Shown here: positions 25,284-33,170 of the stretch, one piece after another | How the letters are laid out: every line of letters starts with the position of its first letter | Position numbering within the stretch: position 1 is the first letter of the stretch | NCBI RefSeq assembly: GCF_001310955.1 | Contig: NZ_BAZX01000006.1 | Span: 94,656 to 158,655, forward strand | Length of the DNA stretch: 64,000 nucleotides | Direction of reading: 5' to 3' | Origin: Marinifilum fragile JCM 15579 | GTDB lineage: Bacteria > Bacteroidota > Bacteroidia > Bacteroidales > Marinifilaceae | The notes under the pieces: model-generated | The model's input: the letters and a program-made list of their open reading frames with translations, nothing else | The model's database searches: none | What the model was told of the DNA's origin: nothing | Program-made: the position numbers and the translations under genes

Positions 25284-25808
25284 TTACTTCCAGATTGTAC
25301 TCACTTCGTTTTTTAAGGTGGCTATGGCTTTATCAATTTCCGCGTTCTGAATCTGCATATGTGATTCAATTACGGCTTTACTCAATCCAAGAGAGGAGTC
25401 GGTTGTTATCAATTGCGACGCCTCGGAATTGATAAGCTGAATGATGTTTTCCTTTGCGGCTTTTATTTGTTTCCACAGCTCGCCAGAAACATACATTTGT
25501 TGAGATAAATTGTGTTCGAATTCTGTTCTAATTGCAGAAACCAACTTTTGTTGCAACTGCTGATTGTTCATTCCAATAACATTTTCTCTTACAATTAATG
25601 ATTCAGGATGAATACGTTCTAAAAAGATGATTAACCTCTCATAGGCTTGTAATCGAATGGGAGTGATTTCTTTTTGATTGTTTAAAAAGATTTCTTGTTT
25701 TCTTTTTTGTTCATCTCTTTTAAAAAAAGCTTTTATAACAAAGTATGCCGTTGCAAAAACGACCAAGGATGGCAATATGTATTTACTTATCTCAAGAATA
25801 CCTGTCAT
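25284..25808 (-). CDS. Membrane-anchored helical protein of unknown function
   Basis: A 174-residue protein with one N-terminal transmembrane segment (about 7-26, ISKYILPSLVVFATAYFVI) followed by a basic stretch (KAFFKRDEQKRKQE) that should face the cytoplasm. The rest is predicted mostly helical and Gln/Glu-rich, with a terminal aromatic. I recognise no named domain. It is 110 bases upstream of the helicase gene on the same strand, so cotranscription is possible. Confidence 0.75.
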   Translation of the reverse strand: MTGILEISKYILPSLVVFATAYFVIKAFFKRDEQKRKQEIFLNNQKEITPIRLQAYERLIIFLERIHPESLIVRENVIGMNNQQLQQKLVSAIRTEFEHNLSQQMYVSGELWKQIKAAKENIIQLINSEASQLITTDSSLGLSKAVIESHMQIQNAEIDKAIATLKNEVSTIWK

Positions 25809-25847
25809 TTTTTTAGGTTTTAGTTTAATTTTTCGTTTTTAGTACAT

Positions 25848-25924
25848 CCCCTGTATGTTTAAAAACAGTATCTTTACATGCAGTAAGCAAAATTTTGTAA
25901 ACCACTATATTTTGTTTACAGGGG
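25848..25924. promoter_or_regulatory. Inverted repeat in the divergent intergenic region
   Basis: CCCCTGTA (25848-25855) and TACAGGGG (25917-25924) are exact inverted copies 61 bases apart, in the 173-base gap between a minus-strand gene and the plus-strand aminotransferase gene. They could be operator half-sites acting on both promoters; no protein is known for them here. Confidence 0.3.
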
Positions 25925-25981
25925 GACATTATTTTAACAAAAGTATTAACCAAATTTTTAAATCCCTAAATTAAATTTAGA

Positions 25982-27175
25982 ATGTTGAAAGTTTCGGACC
26001 GTATTGCAGCGATGGAATTATCTCCAACGCTGGCAATGTCACAGAAAAGTAGAGAAATGAAAGCTCAGGGAATCGATGTGATTAACCTGAGTGTTGGTGA
26101 ACCTGATTTTGACACCCCTGATCATATCAAGAAAGCAGCGCAGAAGGCAATTGATGATAATTATTCGCATTATTCGCCAGTTCCTGGGTTTCTTGAGTTG
26201 CGTCAGGCTGTTGTAAATAAACTAAAACGTGAGAATGGATTAGATTATACAGTAGATCAGATTGTAGTATCAAACGGAGCGAAACAGTCAATTGTCAATG
26301 CCATGATGAGCATTGTGAACAAAGGAGATGAGGTAATCATTCCTTCGCCATTTTGGGTAAGCTACAGCGAAATTGTAAAACTTGCCGAAGGCAAATGTGT
26401 TTTTATTCCGGCAAGCATTGATCAGGACTTTAAAATTACACCAGAACAGTTAGAAAAGGCAATTACATCCAAAACAAAGGCTTTTTTGTTCAGTTCTCCA
26501 AGTAATCCAACAGGTAGTCTTTATTCAAAAGAAGAATTAAGAGCTTTAGCTGATGTTTTCGTAAAACATCCAGATATTGTAGTATTATCTGATGAAATTT
26601 ATGAGCACATTAACTATGTTGGCGCACATGAAAGCATGGCCCAATTTGCTGACATGAAAGACCGTGTTGTTGTGATCAATGGTGTTTCTAAAGGATATGC
26701 AATGACAGGTTGGAGGATTGGCTATATTGCGGCTCCATTATGGATTGCAAAAGCATGTGGGAAGTTACAAGGACAGATGACGTCAGGTGCATCTTCGATT
26801 GCACAAATGGCTTCTGTATCAGCATTGGATGGTGATCAATCTAGTGTTGTATCCATGAGAAAGGCATTTAAGAAGAGAAGAGATTTGGCATTGACACAAT
26901 TAAAAGAAGTGCCAGGTTTTGAAATTCGCGAGCCGAAAGGTGCTTTTTACCTATTTCCTCAGGTAAACCAGATTTTTGGAAAATCGAATGGCAATATTAC
27001 CATAAATAACGCCACCGATTTGAGTTTGTATTTGTTGGAATCAGCGAATGTAGCAACCGTAACGGGAGAAGCTTTTGGTGCTCCTGAATGTTTGCGATTA
27101 TCTTATGCAACAAGCGAGGAGCAAATGGCAGAAGCAATTCGCAGAATTAAATCTGCTATTGAGAAATTGAAATAA
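25982..27175 (+). CDS. aspC: Aspartate aminotransferase (class I, PLP)
   Basis: A 397-residue fold-type I transaminase. Conserved elements are NLSVGEPDFDTP, the YSPVPG substrate loop, SNGAKQSI, SPSNPTGS (Asn contacting the cofactor), LSDEIYEH and NGVSKGYAMTGWRIGY with the Schiff-base Lys near residue 237. A late Arg in CLRLSYA binds the substrate carboxylate. The layout is of the I-gamma aspartate aminotransferase group, which links oxaloacetate and aspartate and so feeds the aspartate pathway of thrA. Other amino-acid specificity is possible. A clear terminator follows. Confidence 0.92.
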   Translation: MLKVSDRIAAMELSPTLAMSQKSREMKAQGIDVINLSVGEPDFDTPDHIKKAAQKAIDDNYSHYSPVPGFLELRQAVVNKLKRENGLDYTVDQIVVSNGAKQSIVNAMMSIVNKGDEVIIPSPFWVSYSEIVKLAEGKCVFIPASIDQDFKITPEQLEKAITSKTKAFLFSSPSNPTGSLYSKEELRALADVFVKHPDIVVLSDEIYEHINYVGAHESMAQFADMKDRVVVINGVSKGYAMTGWRIGYIAAPLWIAKACGKLQGQMTSGASSIAQMASVSALDGDQSSVVSMRKAFKKRRDLALTQLKEVPGFEIREPKGAFYLFPQVNQIFGKSNGNITINNATDLSLYLLESANVATVTGEAFGAPECLRLSYATSEEQMAEAIRRIKSAIEKLK

Positions 27176-27195
27176 TATCTTAAGCATATAAGATG

Positions 27196-27225
27196 AAGCC
27201 AGTACAAAATGTACTGGCTTTTTTT
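27196..27225 (+). terminator. Intrinsic terminator of the aminotransferase gene
   Basis: AAGCCAGTACA (27196-27206) pairs perfectly with TGTACTGGCTT (27210-27220) across an AAA loop and runs into T residues to 27225. Confidence 0.93.
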
Positions 27226-27317
27226 GTGTTTATAATCAATTGTTAAAAAATTATAAAAAACAAAAATGATAGGTGGGGGATTGCATGATTAAATTGGTTT
27301 AACAATAAACTATCATC

Positions 27318-27962
27318 ATGAAAAACAAAATTTTATCAACCTTATTGATTGTCTTATTGGCAAGCAATTTTTTAATGGCACAACATGTTTATCATTCCTA
27401 CGATAGACCTAAAACATCCAAACATTTAACTGATCAATCTGGAAAAGTGGAATCAAAAGGAGATAATTTTGAAGTAGGATTCCACTATGGACCTGCATGG
27501 ACTTCGGGAAATACAAAGGACTTTGCAAGACAAGGAAATGCCTTTAGTATGAATCTTGGGGCCAATAATGGTAGGGTATATTTTGGAACGGAGTTTAGTA
27601 TTACCAGTTGGAAAGATTACCAGGCAACGCCTGAAGCTAAAGAATTGAATTTTAATGAAACTAACTTTCTGTGGTTGGTGCAAACCAAGCTGTTTTTAGG
27701 CGAAGGAAATGTTCAGCCGTATATCGGTTGTGGAACAGATTTGATAAGTTTTGGTGAAGCCATATTAACAGCGGAAGATGAGGAAGAAGACGGTTATTAT
27801 TCCAGTTACTATGAGGAAGAAAAGAATTATAATACATGGTTTGTTCCAAGTTTCGGTTTACGATGGAAAATGGGCAAAGATTTAAGTGGTAATGTAGGCT
27901 TAAGTGCAGATTTGTCCAGAAATTATAGTTATACAAGATTACAAGTCGGTATTGTTTTTTAA
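27318..27962 (+). CDS. Outer-membrane beta-barrel-like protein, first of a tandem pair
   Basis: A 214-residue protein with a signal peptide (MKNKILSTLLIVLLASNFLMA). The mature part has alternating short strands (VGFHYGPAWTSGN, GRVYFGTEFSITSW, LGEGNVQPYIGCGTDL) with many Gly, Tyr and Trp, and ends in Phe (VGIVF), as small outer-membrane barrels do. An acidic, Tyr-rich loop (DEEEDGYYSSYYEEE) sits around residue 155. It is a clear paralogue of the next gene, which starts 12 bases later. No substrate or ligand can be assigned. Confidence 0.75.
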   Translation: MKNKILSTLLIVLLASNFLMAQHVYHSYDRPKTSKHLTDQSGKVESKGDNFEVGFHYGPAWTSGNTKDFARQGNAFSMNLGANNGRVYFGTEFSITSWKDYQATPEAKELNFNETNFLWLVQTKLFLGEGNVQPYIGCGTDLISFGEAILTAEDEEEDGYYSSYYEEEKNYNTWFVPSFGLRWKMGKDLSGNVGLSADLSRNYSYTRLQVGIVF

Positions 27963-27974
27963 TTCATTGAGAGC

Positions 27975-28616
27975 ATGTTTTTTCAAAAAAATAGTCTTCT
28001 GTTGGTTCTATTAATATTTTGCTGGCTAACATCTCAATCGCAAGAGAAATACTATCAATATTCAAAAAGGACGAGTAAAAATAAAGTAGATCTTGATTTG
28101 ATAACAGAGTTTGAAATTGGCTTTCATGCAGGACCGAACTGGACAATAGGGAATACAAGAAAAATAGCCAGGTTTGGTCAGGTTTACAGTCTGAATATGG
28201 GGTGGAATGATGGGAAGTTTTACTTTGGAACAGAATTTAATTTAAGGTTTTGGGATGAAATTTTAAATGATTCCAAAGCCGATCGAGTTGATTTTAATAA
28301 TCAACAATTCCTTTGGTTGTTACATATGAAGTATTATGTGATAAAAGGTGATGTACAGCCTTTCTTGGGTGTTGGAACGGATTTGTTGTCACTTATTGAT
28401 CAAGCATTAAACCCCTCGGAAGATGAATATGTTGATTATAGAAATGATGAAAAACAAAAGTTTCTCAATTATAATGCATGGTTTGTACCAACGCTTGGTG
28501 TTCGATTTAAAATAAGAAGGTACATGTTTGCAGAAATAAGTTCAACGATTGATATTTCTGACAATTACAATTCAATGCGACTGCAAGTAGGTTTTATTTA
28601 TCAACCACAGTTATAA
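27975..28616 (+). CDS. Outer-membrane beta-barrel-like protein, second of a tandem pair
   Basis: A 213-residue paralogue of the preceding gene. The same landmarks occur in the same order: IGFHAGPNWTIGNTR, FYFGTEFNLRFW, QPFLGVGTDLLS, YNAWFVPTLGVRF and a C-terminal MRLQVGFIY. It has a signal peptide (about residues 1-22, LLLVLLIFCWLTSQS). It adds four residues after the barrel-end aromatic (PQL tail). Identity to its neighbour is moderate, so the duplication is not recent. The pair ends in a bidirectional terminator. Confidence 0.75.
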   Translation: MFFQKNSLLLVLLIFCWLTSQSQEKYYQYSKRTSKNKVDLDLITEFEIGFHAGPNWTIGNTRKIARFGQVYSLNMGWNDGKFYFGTEFNLRFWDEILNDSKADRVDFNNQQFLWLLHMKYYVIKGDVQPFLGVGTDLLSLIDQALNPSEDEYVDYRNDEKQKFLNYNAWFVPTLGVRFKIRRYMFAEISSTIDISDNYNSMRLQVGFIYQPQL

Positions 28617-28622
28617 TACAAA

Positions 28623-28652
28623 AAAACTCCCCCAAAAAGTTGGAGGAGTTTT
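28623..28652. terminator. Bidirectional terminator between barrel gene and flavodiiron gene
   Basis: AAAACTCC (28623-28630) pairs with GGAGTTTT (28645-28652), extended inward by two C-G pairs past a bulged A. A- and T-tracts on both sides suit termination in both directions between the convergent genes. Confidence 0.8.
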
Positions 28653-28673
28653 ATATATCTGGTATTGATTTAC

Positions 28674-29873
28674 TTACGAATATAATTCTTTCAATCGTTT
28701 TGCCATACCATCTGCAAGAGCTTCACATTGGTCGAAATCTTCTTGTCCGGGAGCACATAATGCTTCAGGAGTAACTTCGATGGTTTCCCATTTAATGTTT
28801 TCAGCAAATTTATTTAGACGTTTAAGGCCACCGCCTCCCCACGATTTAGAACCGAATACACCAAGTACATGATCTTTAACTCCCATGTGCTCTAATTCGT
28901 TGATCAAAGTTTCCATTGTTGGGAACACATCACCATTGTATGCGCAACTACCCAAAATTACTCCACGATATCTGAAAATATCATTGATGATGTAAGAAGG
29001 GTGAGTTTTAGATGAATCGTGAATACGGATTTTCTTGATTCCTTTTCTTACCAAATGACGAGCAATGTTATCAGCCATTTTTTCAGTATTACCGTACATT
29101 GAAGAATAAACGATTACACATCCTTCATCCGTTTTGTACTGGCTCCACTTGTCGTATTTGGCAACAATATCAGCAATGTGAGTTCTCCAGATTGGACCGT
29201 GAGTTGCACAGATCATTTTGATTTCCAAGCCACCTAATTTCTGTAGTGCATTTTGAGTTGGACGACCGTATTTACCAACAATATTTGAATAGTAACGGCT
29301 AATTTCTTCTTCCAGGTAATCCAAATCAAGCTCATCGTCGAAAATGCCACCATCAAGAGTACCGAAAGCACCAAAAGCATCACCAGAGAAAAGGATTCCA
29401 TTGTTCGATTCGAATGTTACCATAGTTTCTGGCCAGTGTAACATTGGAACCATGTAGAAGTTTAATTTGTGTTCACCCAAATCGATACTATCACCTTCGC
29501 GAACTTCCATTAAATTGTCTTTAACACCATAAAAACGTTCCAACATAGGGAAGGTTTTTTTGTTTCCTACAATTTTCATTTCTGGATAGCGCTCCACCAA
29601 AGAACGAATAGAACCAGAGTGATCAGGTTCCATGTGATTCACAATTAGGTAATCCGCTTTTCGACCATCAAGTACTTCCTCAATATTGTCAAGGTATTCA
29701 TCCATTGTACCTTTTTCAACAGTGTCAACAATGGCTACCTTCTCATCTACAATTACATATGAGTTATAAGCAACACCCTTTGGCAATGGCCAGTAGTTCT
29801 CAAAAATGTGGGTTCTACGGTCATTTGTTCCTACCCAATAAATTTTCTCAGTAATGTTGTTCTTATTGTGCAT
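28674..29873 (-). CDS. Flavodiiron protein (FprA family A-type flavoprotein)
   Basis: A 399-residue enzyme that reduces O2 or NO to water or N2O. The N-terminal metallo-beta-lactamase domain carries the diiron ligands H80-x-E82-x-D84-H85 (HMEPDHSGS), HWPE near 147, SGDAFG near 166 and ATHGP near 227. The C-terminal flavodoxin domain starts near 255 (IVYSSMYGNTEKM) and binds FMN. No C-terminal rubredoxin domain is fused, so a separate electron donor is needed. A Crp/Fnr regulator lies 204 bases upstream on the same strand, and an inverted repeat sits in the gap; together they suggest control by redox or nitrosative stress. Confidence 0.93.
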   Translation of the reverse strand: MHNKNNITEKIYWVGTNDRRTHIFENYWPLPKGVAYNSYVIVDEKVAIVDTVEKGTMDEYLDNIEEVLDGRKADYLIVNHMEPDHSGSIRSLVERYPEMKIVGNKKTFPMLERFYGVKDNLMEVREGDSIDLGEHKLNFYMVPMLHWPETMVTFESNNGILFSGDAFGAFGTLDGGIFDDELDLDYLEEEISRYYSNIVGKYGRPTQNALQKLGGLEIKMICATHGPIWRTHIADIVAKYDKWSQYKTDEGCVIVYSSMYGNTEKMADNIARHLVRKGIKKIRIHDSSKTHPSYIINDIFRYRGVILGSCAYNGDVFPTMETLINELEHMGVKDHVLGVFGSKSWGGGGLKRLNKFAENIKWETIEVTPEALCAPGQEDFDQCEALADGMAKRLKELYS

Positions 29874-29916
29874 TTCTTATTGTTTTGAAATATTTTGCAT
29901 TTTCAGACTTTAAAAT

Positions 29917-29952
29917 CTTTTTGATAATCGTATTGTTTCGAGAATCAAAAAG
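29917..29952 (-). promoter_or_regulatory. Inverted repeat upstream of the flavodiiron gene
   Basis: CTTTTTGAT (29917-29925) and ATCAAAAAG (29944-29952) are exact inverted copies 18 bases apart, 44 bases before the flavodiiron start. Half-sites ending in TTGAT/ATCAA recall Crp/Fnr-family sites, but the spacing is far wider than the usual four bases, so it may instead be a hairpin in the leader. Confidence 0.4.
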
Positions 29953-30050
29953 GTTGAAAGACGAAGCAATCCTCTTAGTTAAAAACAAATAAAGAGAAGC
30001 CTTGTTTTCAGGGCACAAAATTAAGAATTAATTTTTTTCTTAAATCAGAA

Positions 30051-30064
30051 AAGAACATGTTCTT
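30051..30064. promoter_or_regulatory. Perfect 14-bp palindrome AAGAACATGTTCTT
   Basis: AAGAACATGTTCTT lies 14 bases past the stop codon of the Crp/Fnr gene and about 180 bases upstream of the flavodiiron gene. On the minus strand it continues into TTTTC. It may be a weak terminator hairpin or a protein-binding site; sequence alone does not decide. Confidence 0.4.
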
Positions 30065-30077
30065 GAAAAAAAATGAC

Positions 30078-30749
30078 CTATTGTTGAAGAAGTCGGATTA
30101 GTTGCTGCCTATTTAGGATTTTGATATCTCTTCTATGAGTTTCTATTAATCCTTCTTGTTCCATTTCTTTTAAACTCCTGGCAAAGGATGGTCGGGTTAC
30201 CCCAAAAAACTGTGCCATTTCTGATTGAGATTTCGGCAAGGTAACCTGTACCTTGTCAGGGGCAGCCAATTTTAAAATGTAATTGGCCAATTTACCTTTT
30301 ATGGTTTTAAAATTCAAAAACATCAGTTTGTTGGCCAGAAACTGACTTCGATTTGAAATTAGATTCAGATAGTTGATAAGGAATACTTTATTCTTTTGAA
30401 ACAGATCAACAACCGACTCTTTTGCCAAAGTGAAGATTTCCACATCCTCATTCGCTGTTACATTCACTGGAAACTGATTTCTTTGTCCGAATAAAAAGGC
30501 GGAAGCAATGGGATAGGGCGCCATAATATCCTCAATTTTTATGCTCTTTCCCGATGGATCAAGCATTTCTCCTTTCACACTGCCTTTCATTACGATCATT
30601 AAATGTTCACAACGATCTTCACGAAAGGCAACCATGTCACCTTTTGAATATTTCCTGATTTTATACTGAGTACCCAGCAACAGAGATTCCATTTCTTCCG
30701 GAGTAATTCCTCTAAAAACTGGTGATTGAGAGAGTTGTTGAAATAGCAT
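30078..30749 (-). CDS. Crp/Fnr-family transcriptional regulator
   Basis: A 223-residue regulator. The cyclic-nucleotide-binding-like beta-roll (about 20-125) is followed by a long dimer helix and a C-terminal winged helix-turn-helix (about 170-222) with PKSQSEMAQFFGVTRPSFARSLKEM as recognition region. There are no N-terminal Cys residues for an FeS cluster, so it is not a classic oxygen-sensing Fnr. Its position ahead of a flavodiiron gene recalls regulators of nitrosative stress such as HcpR; that assignment is inference. Two candidate binding sites lie between it and its neighbour. Confidence 0.88.
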   Translation of the reverse strand: MLFQQLSQSPVFRGITPEEMESLLLGTQYKIRKYSKGDMVAFREDRCEHLMIVMKGSVKGEMLDPSGKSIKIEDIMAPYPIASAFLFGQRNQFPVNVTANEDVEIFTLAKESVVDLFQKNKVFLINYLNLISNRSQFLANKLMFLNFKTIKGKLANYILKLAAPDKVQVTLPKSQSEMAQFFGVTRPSFARSLKEMEQEGLIETHRRDIKILNRQQLIRLLQQ

Positions 30750-30909
30750 TTTGTTGTTCCAATTATTATTTTCTCAATGATACGGGTTTCCAAGCAATCT
30801 TCAAAAAATAAAAGAGGATTTTGTCCTTTTCTGGTGAATGAGGACCAAGCTCTGAATTGTCTATAATAAGATATACTTAGTCACGAAAATCTCCATTACT
30901 CATTAACTT

Positions 30910-32144
30910 TTATACCATTTTCAATAAATTTCTTCTAAAACTGATTACCGAAATGGTGGTAAGGAGGGCACCAATTCCCAGTAGAACAATCATCTTTGGC
31001 AAAATGTCGATAAGAGGTAGTTGCCTCCAGAAGATATCAAAAAAACCTTCCATGGCCCAGTAGTTTACTGAAATTACCGCCAGTTTTTCATGATTGCTGG
31101 CATAAAGAAAAGAGGCATCATACTTCCGCCTATAGCTGAAATCACAAGAATAATAAGAGTTGATAAACTTTCTACTTGTTTTCGACTTTTACATACCGAT
31201 GCCATAAATATTCCGAAACTCGAGCAAGCGATGGCTGCACAAAGAATCATTAGAATAAGAGCTGGCAGGTTAATGAAAATATCTAAACCTAATGCCAACC
31301 AGGAATAAAGAAACATTACGGTTAGTTGCAATACTGCCATGAAAAGGGTTGACAGCATTTTCCCATACAAAATTCCAGAAGGACTAATAGGAGCAATTAA
31401 TAAACGACGAAATGTACCATCTTCCTTTTCTTTTAACAAGGAGGCTCCACTGGCGGATACACTAAATAGCAGCATCATGATTGCTATACCTGCAATGGCT
31501 TGCACCAATCCAAGGTTTCTATTTTTCTTTTCACCAACAAGTGCTGTCATTGGAAGTTCCGAATTCTCTTCAATTTCAGACTGTTCCTCCGAATTATTGA
31601 AGCCGTCAAACTGTTCTGCTACCTGGGCTTGTATATCTTCTAGTTCAGAATCCGATAAGTCTGGATTTTTATCTTTAATCCATGTATTTACTTTGCCTTT
31701 TATACCTTTCTTCATGGTTATTCCAAAAAGATTCGACCATAAAGCTTGCTGTAATAATCCCATTTCTATCTCTTTGGCTTCATCATAAAACAATTCCATG
31801 GGTATTTTTTTACCGGCTTCAACAGAATCCTGAAATCCTTTGTACAATACCAAAACAGCAGTTCTTTTTCCTTTTTTAATTAAGGTTTCGGCTTCTTGAT
31901 AGGTTTTAGACTCTAACTTGAGACCTTCTTCTGCATCTAAGGTTGAGAAAACTTCTTGTGAAAGATCAGTTTTGTCTTGGTCTGTAAATAGTAAATTAAC
32001 AGGTCTCGATTTCTCCGATTTTCCTATGCCACCATACATCAATGCGAAAATTGTAATTAATGCGATAGGTAAGAGAAGGGATAGAAATACTGCAGTTTTA
32101 TCTTTAAAATATTGCTTGATATCTTTTATTGCGATTGTAAACAT
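30910..32144 (-). pseudogene. ABC-2 type transporter permease, frameshifted
   Basis: The first part (32144 to 31074, 356 residues) is an ABC-2 exporter permease: an N-terminal transmembrane helix (about 16-38), a long extracytoplasmic loop rich in Glu/Lys, and then five C-terminal helices from about residue 215. It stops early after MPAIMKNWR. The next frame continues at once with LAVISVNYWAMEGFFD and runs to 30910, supplying the missing last helix and tail (ending RRNLLKMV). Adding one A to the A5 run (plus-strand T5 at 31084-31088) restores a single frame of about 411 residues. It starts 27 bases after the ATPase gene and forms an exporter with it. Whether the lesion is real or a homopolymer error is undecided. 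Confidence 0.85.
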
Positions 32145-32171
32145 TTTGCTAGGTTTTAGAATGGAAAGAGA

Positions 32172-33098
32172 TTAGTCGCGTAATGATTTACCAGTTAACT
32201 CAAGAAAAATACTTTCTAAGCTCAGACTTCTGATGTCTATCTTATCAAGCAGAAGTTCTGATTGAGAACACAGATGAATTAACTCTGGCAATTCTGCATT
32301 AGCCTGTGATGAGGATAGAATTATATGATCCTTATTCACTAGAAGTTGTCCCTTGTATCGATCAATTAATTGATTCAATCCATTTTTATTGGGATTGGAA
32401 TATTTTAAATGAATTTCTTCTTTTATGGAAGAATTGGTCTTCAACTCATCCAAACTTCCTTCTGCAATGATTCTTCCTTCATCTATAATTCCAATTCTAT
32501 CGCACAAACGCTCTGCTTCTTCCATATAATGAGTGGTATAGATCATGGTTAAACCACGAGAATGGAGTTCTTCAATGACTTCAAAAATCAAATTTCTACT
32601 TTGTGGGTCGATACCTACAGTAGGTTCATCCATAAATACGATTTTTGGATCGTGAAGTAAAGCTGCGGCAATATTAATTCTTCGCTTCATGCCTCCGGAA
32701 TAGGTTTTAACCTTGTGATTTTTTCTATCGGAAAGTCCAAGGAATTCTAATAACTCATCACATTTATTTTGGAGCTGCTTGCCTTTGATTCCGTACATGG
32801 TACCCCAGAAATTAAGATTCTCAGAGGCTGTTAAATCTTCGTATAAAGCAATTTCTTGAGGGACAACACCAATCAATTTTTTGCATTCCGCTAGGTTTTG
32901 ATATAATGATTTTTCTTCGTAGAAGATTTCGCCTTCATCAGGTTTAAGTAGTGAACTTAAAATACTAATTGTAGTGGTTTTACCCGCACCATTGGGTCCA
33001 AGCATACCATATAATTCACCCTTTTGAATGGTAAGGTTTATATTGGTAAGGGCCTTAATTTCTTTGTAAGATTTTGATAGATTTTTTGCAACAAGCAT
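32172..33098 (-). CDS. ABC exporter ATP-binding protein (CcmA/DrrA-like)
   Basis: A 308-residue ATPase of the ABC-2 export type. Walker A is GPNGAGKTT (about 34-42), the Q-loop lies in VVPQEIALYEDL, the signature is YSGGMKRR, Walker B is VFMDEPTVGID and the switch His is in YTTHYMEEAERL. The C-terminal 90 residues form the extra domain common in DrrA-like ATPases. It powers the permease encoded immediately downstream. Substrates of this group include drugs, lipids and polysaccharides; nothing here tells which. Confidence 0.93.
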   Translation of the reverse strand: MLVAKNLSKSYKEIKALTNINLTIQKGELYGMLGPNGAGKTTTISILSSLLKPDEGEIFYEEKSLYQNLAECKKLIGVVPQEIALYEDLTASENLNFWGTMYGIKGKQLQNKCDELLEFLGLSDRKNHKVKTYSGGMKRRINIAAALLHDPKIVFMDEPTVGIDPQSRNLIFEVIEELHSRGLTMIYTTHYMEEAERLCDRIGIIDEGRIIAEGSLDELKTNSSIKEEIHLKYSNPNKNGLNQLIDRYKGQLLVNKDHIILSSSQANAELPELIHLCSQSELLLDKIDIRSLSLESIFLELTGKSLRD

Positions 33099-33170
33099 AA
33101 AGTTTGTGTAAGGTTAGAGATGACCTAATTTACACAACTTAATTAGAATTATAAAATCATTCTTAGGAAA

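Noticed and set aside
31084..31090. Programmed -1 frameshift in the ABC-2 permease
   Set aside because: The sequence is G AAA AAC in frame, not the X XXY YYZ heptamer, and no downstream stem-loop or pseudoknot is evident; a lost A in a run explains it more simply and fits four similar cases.
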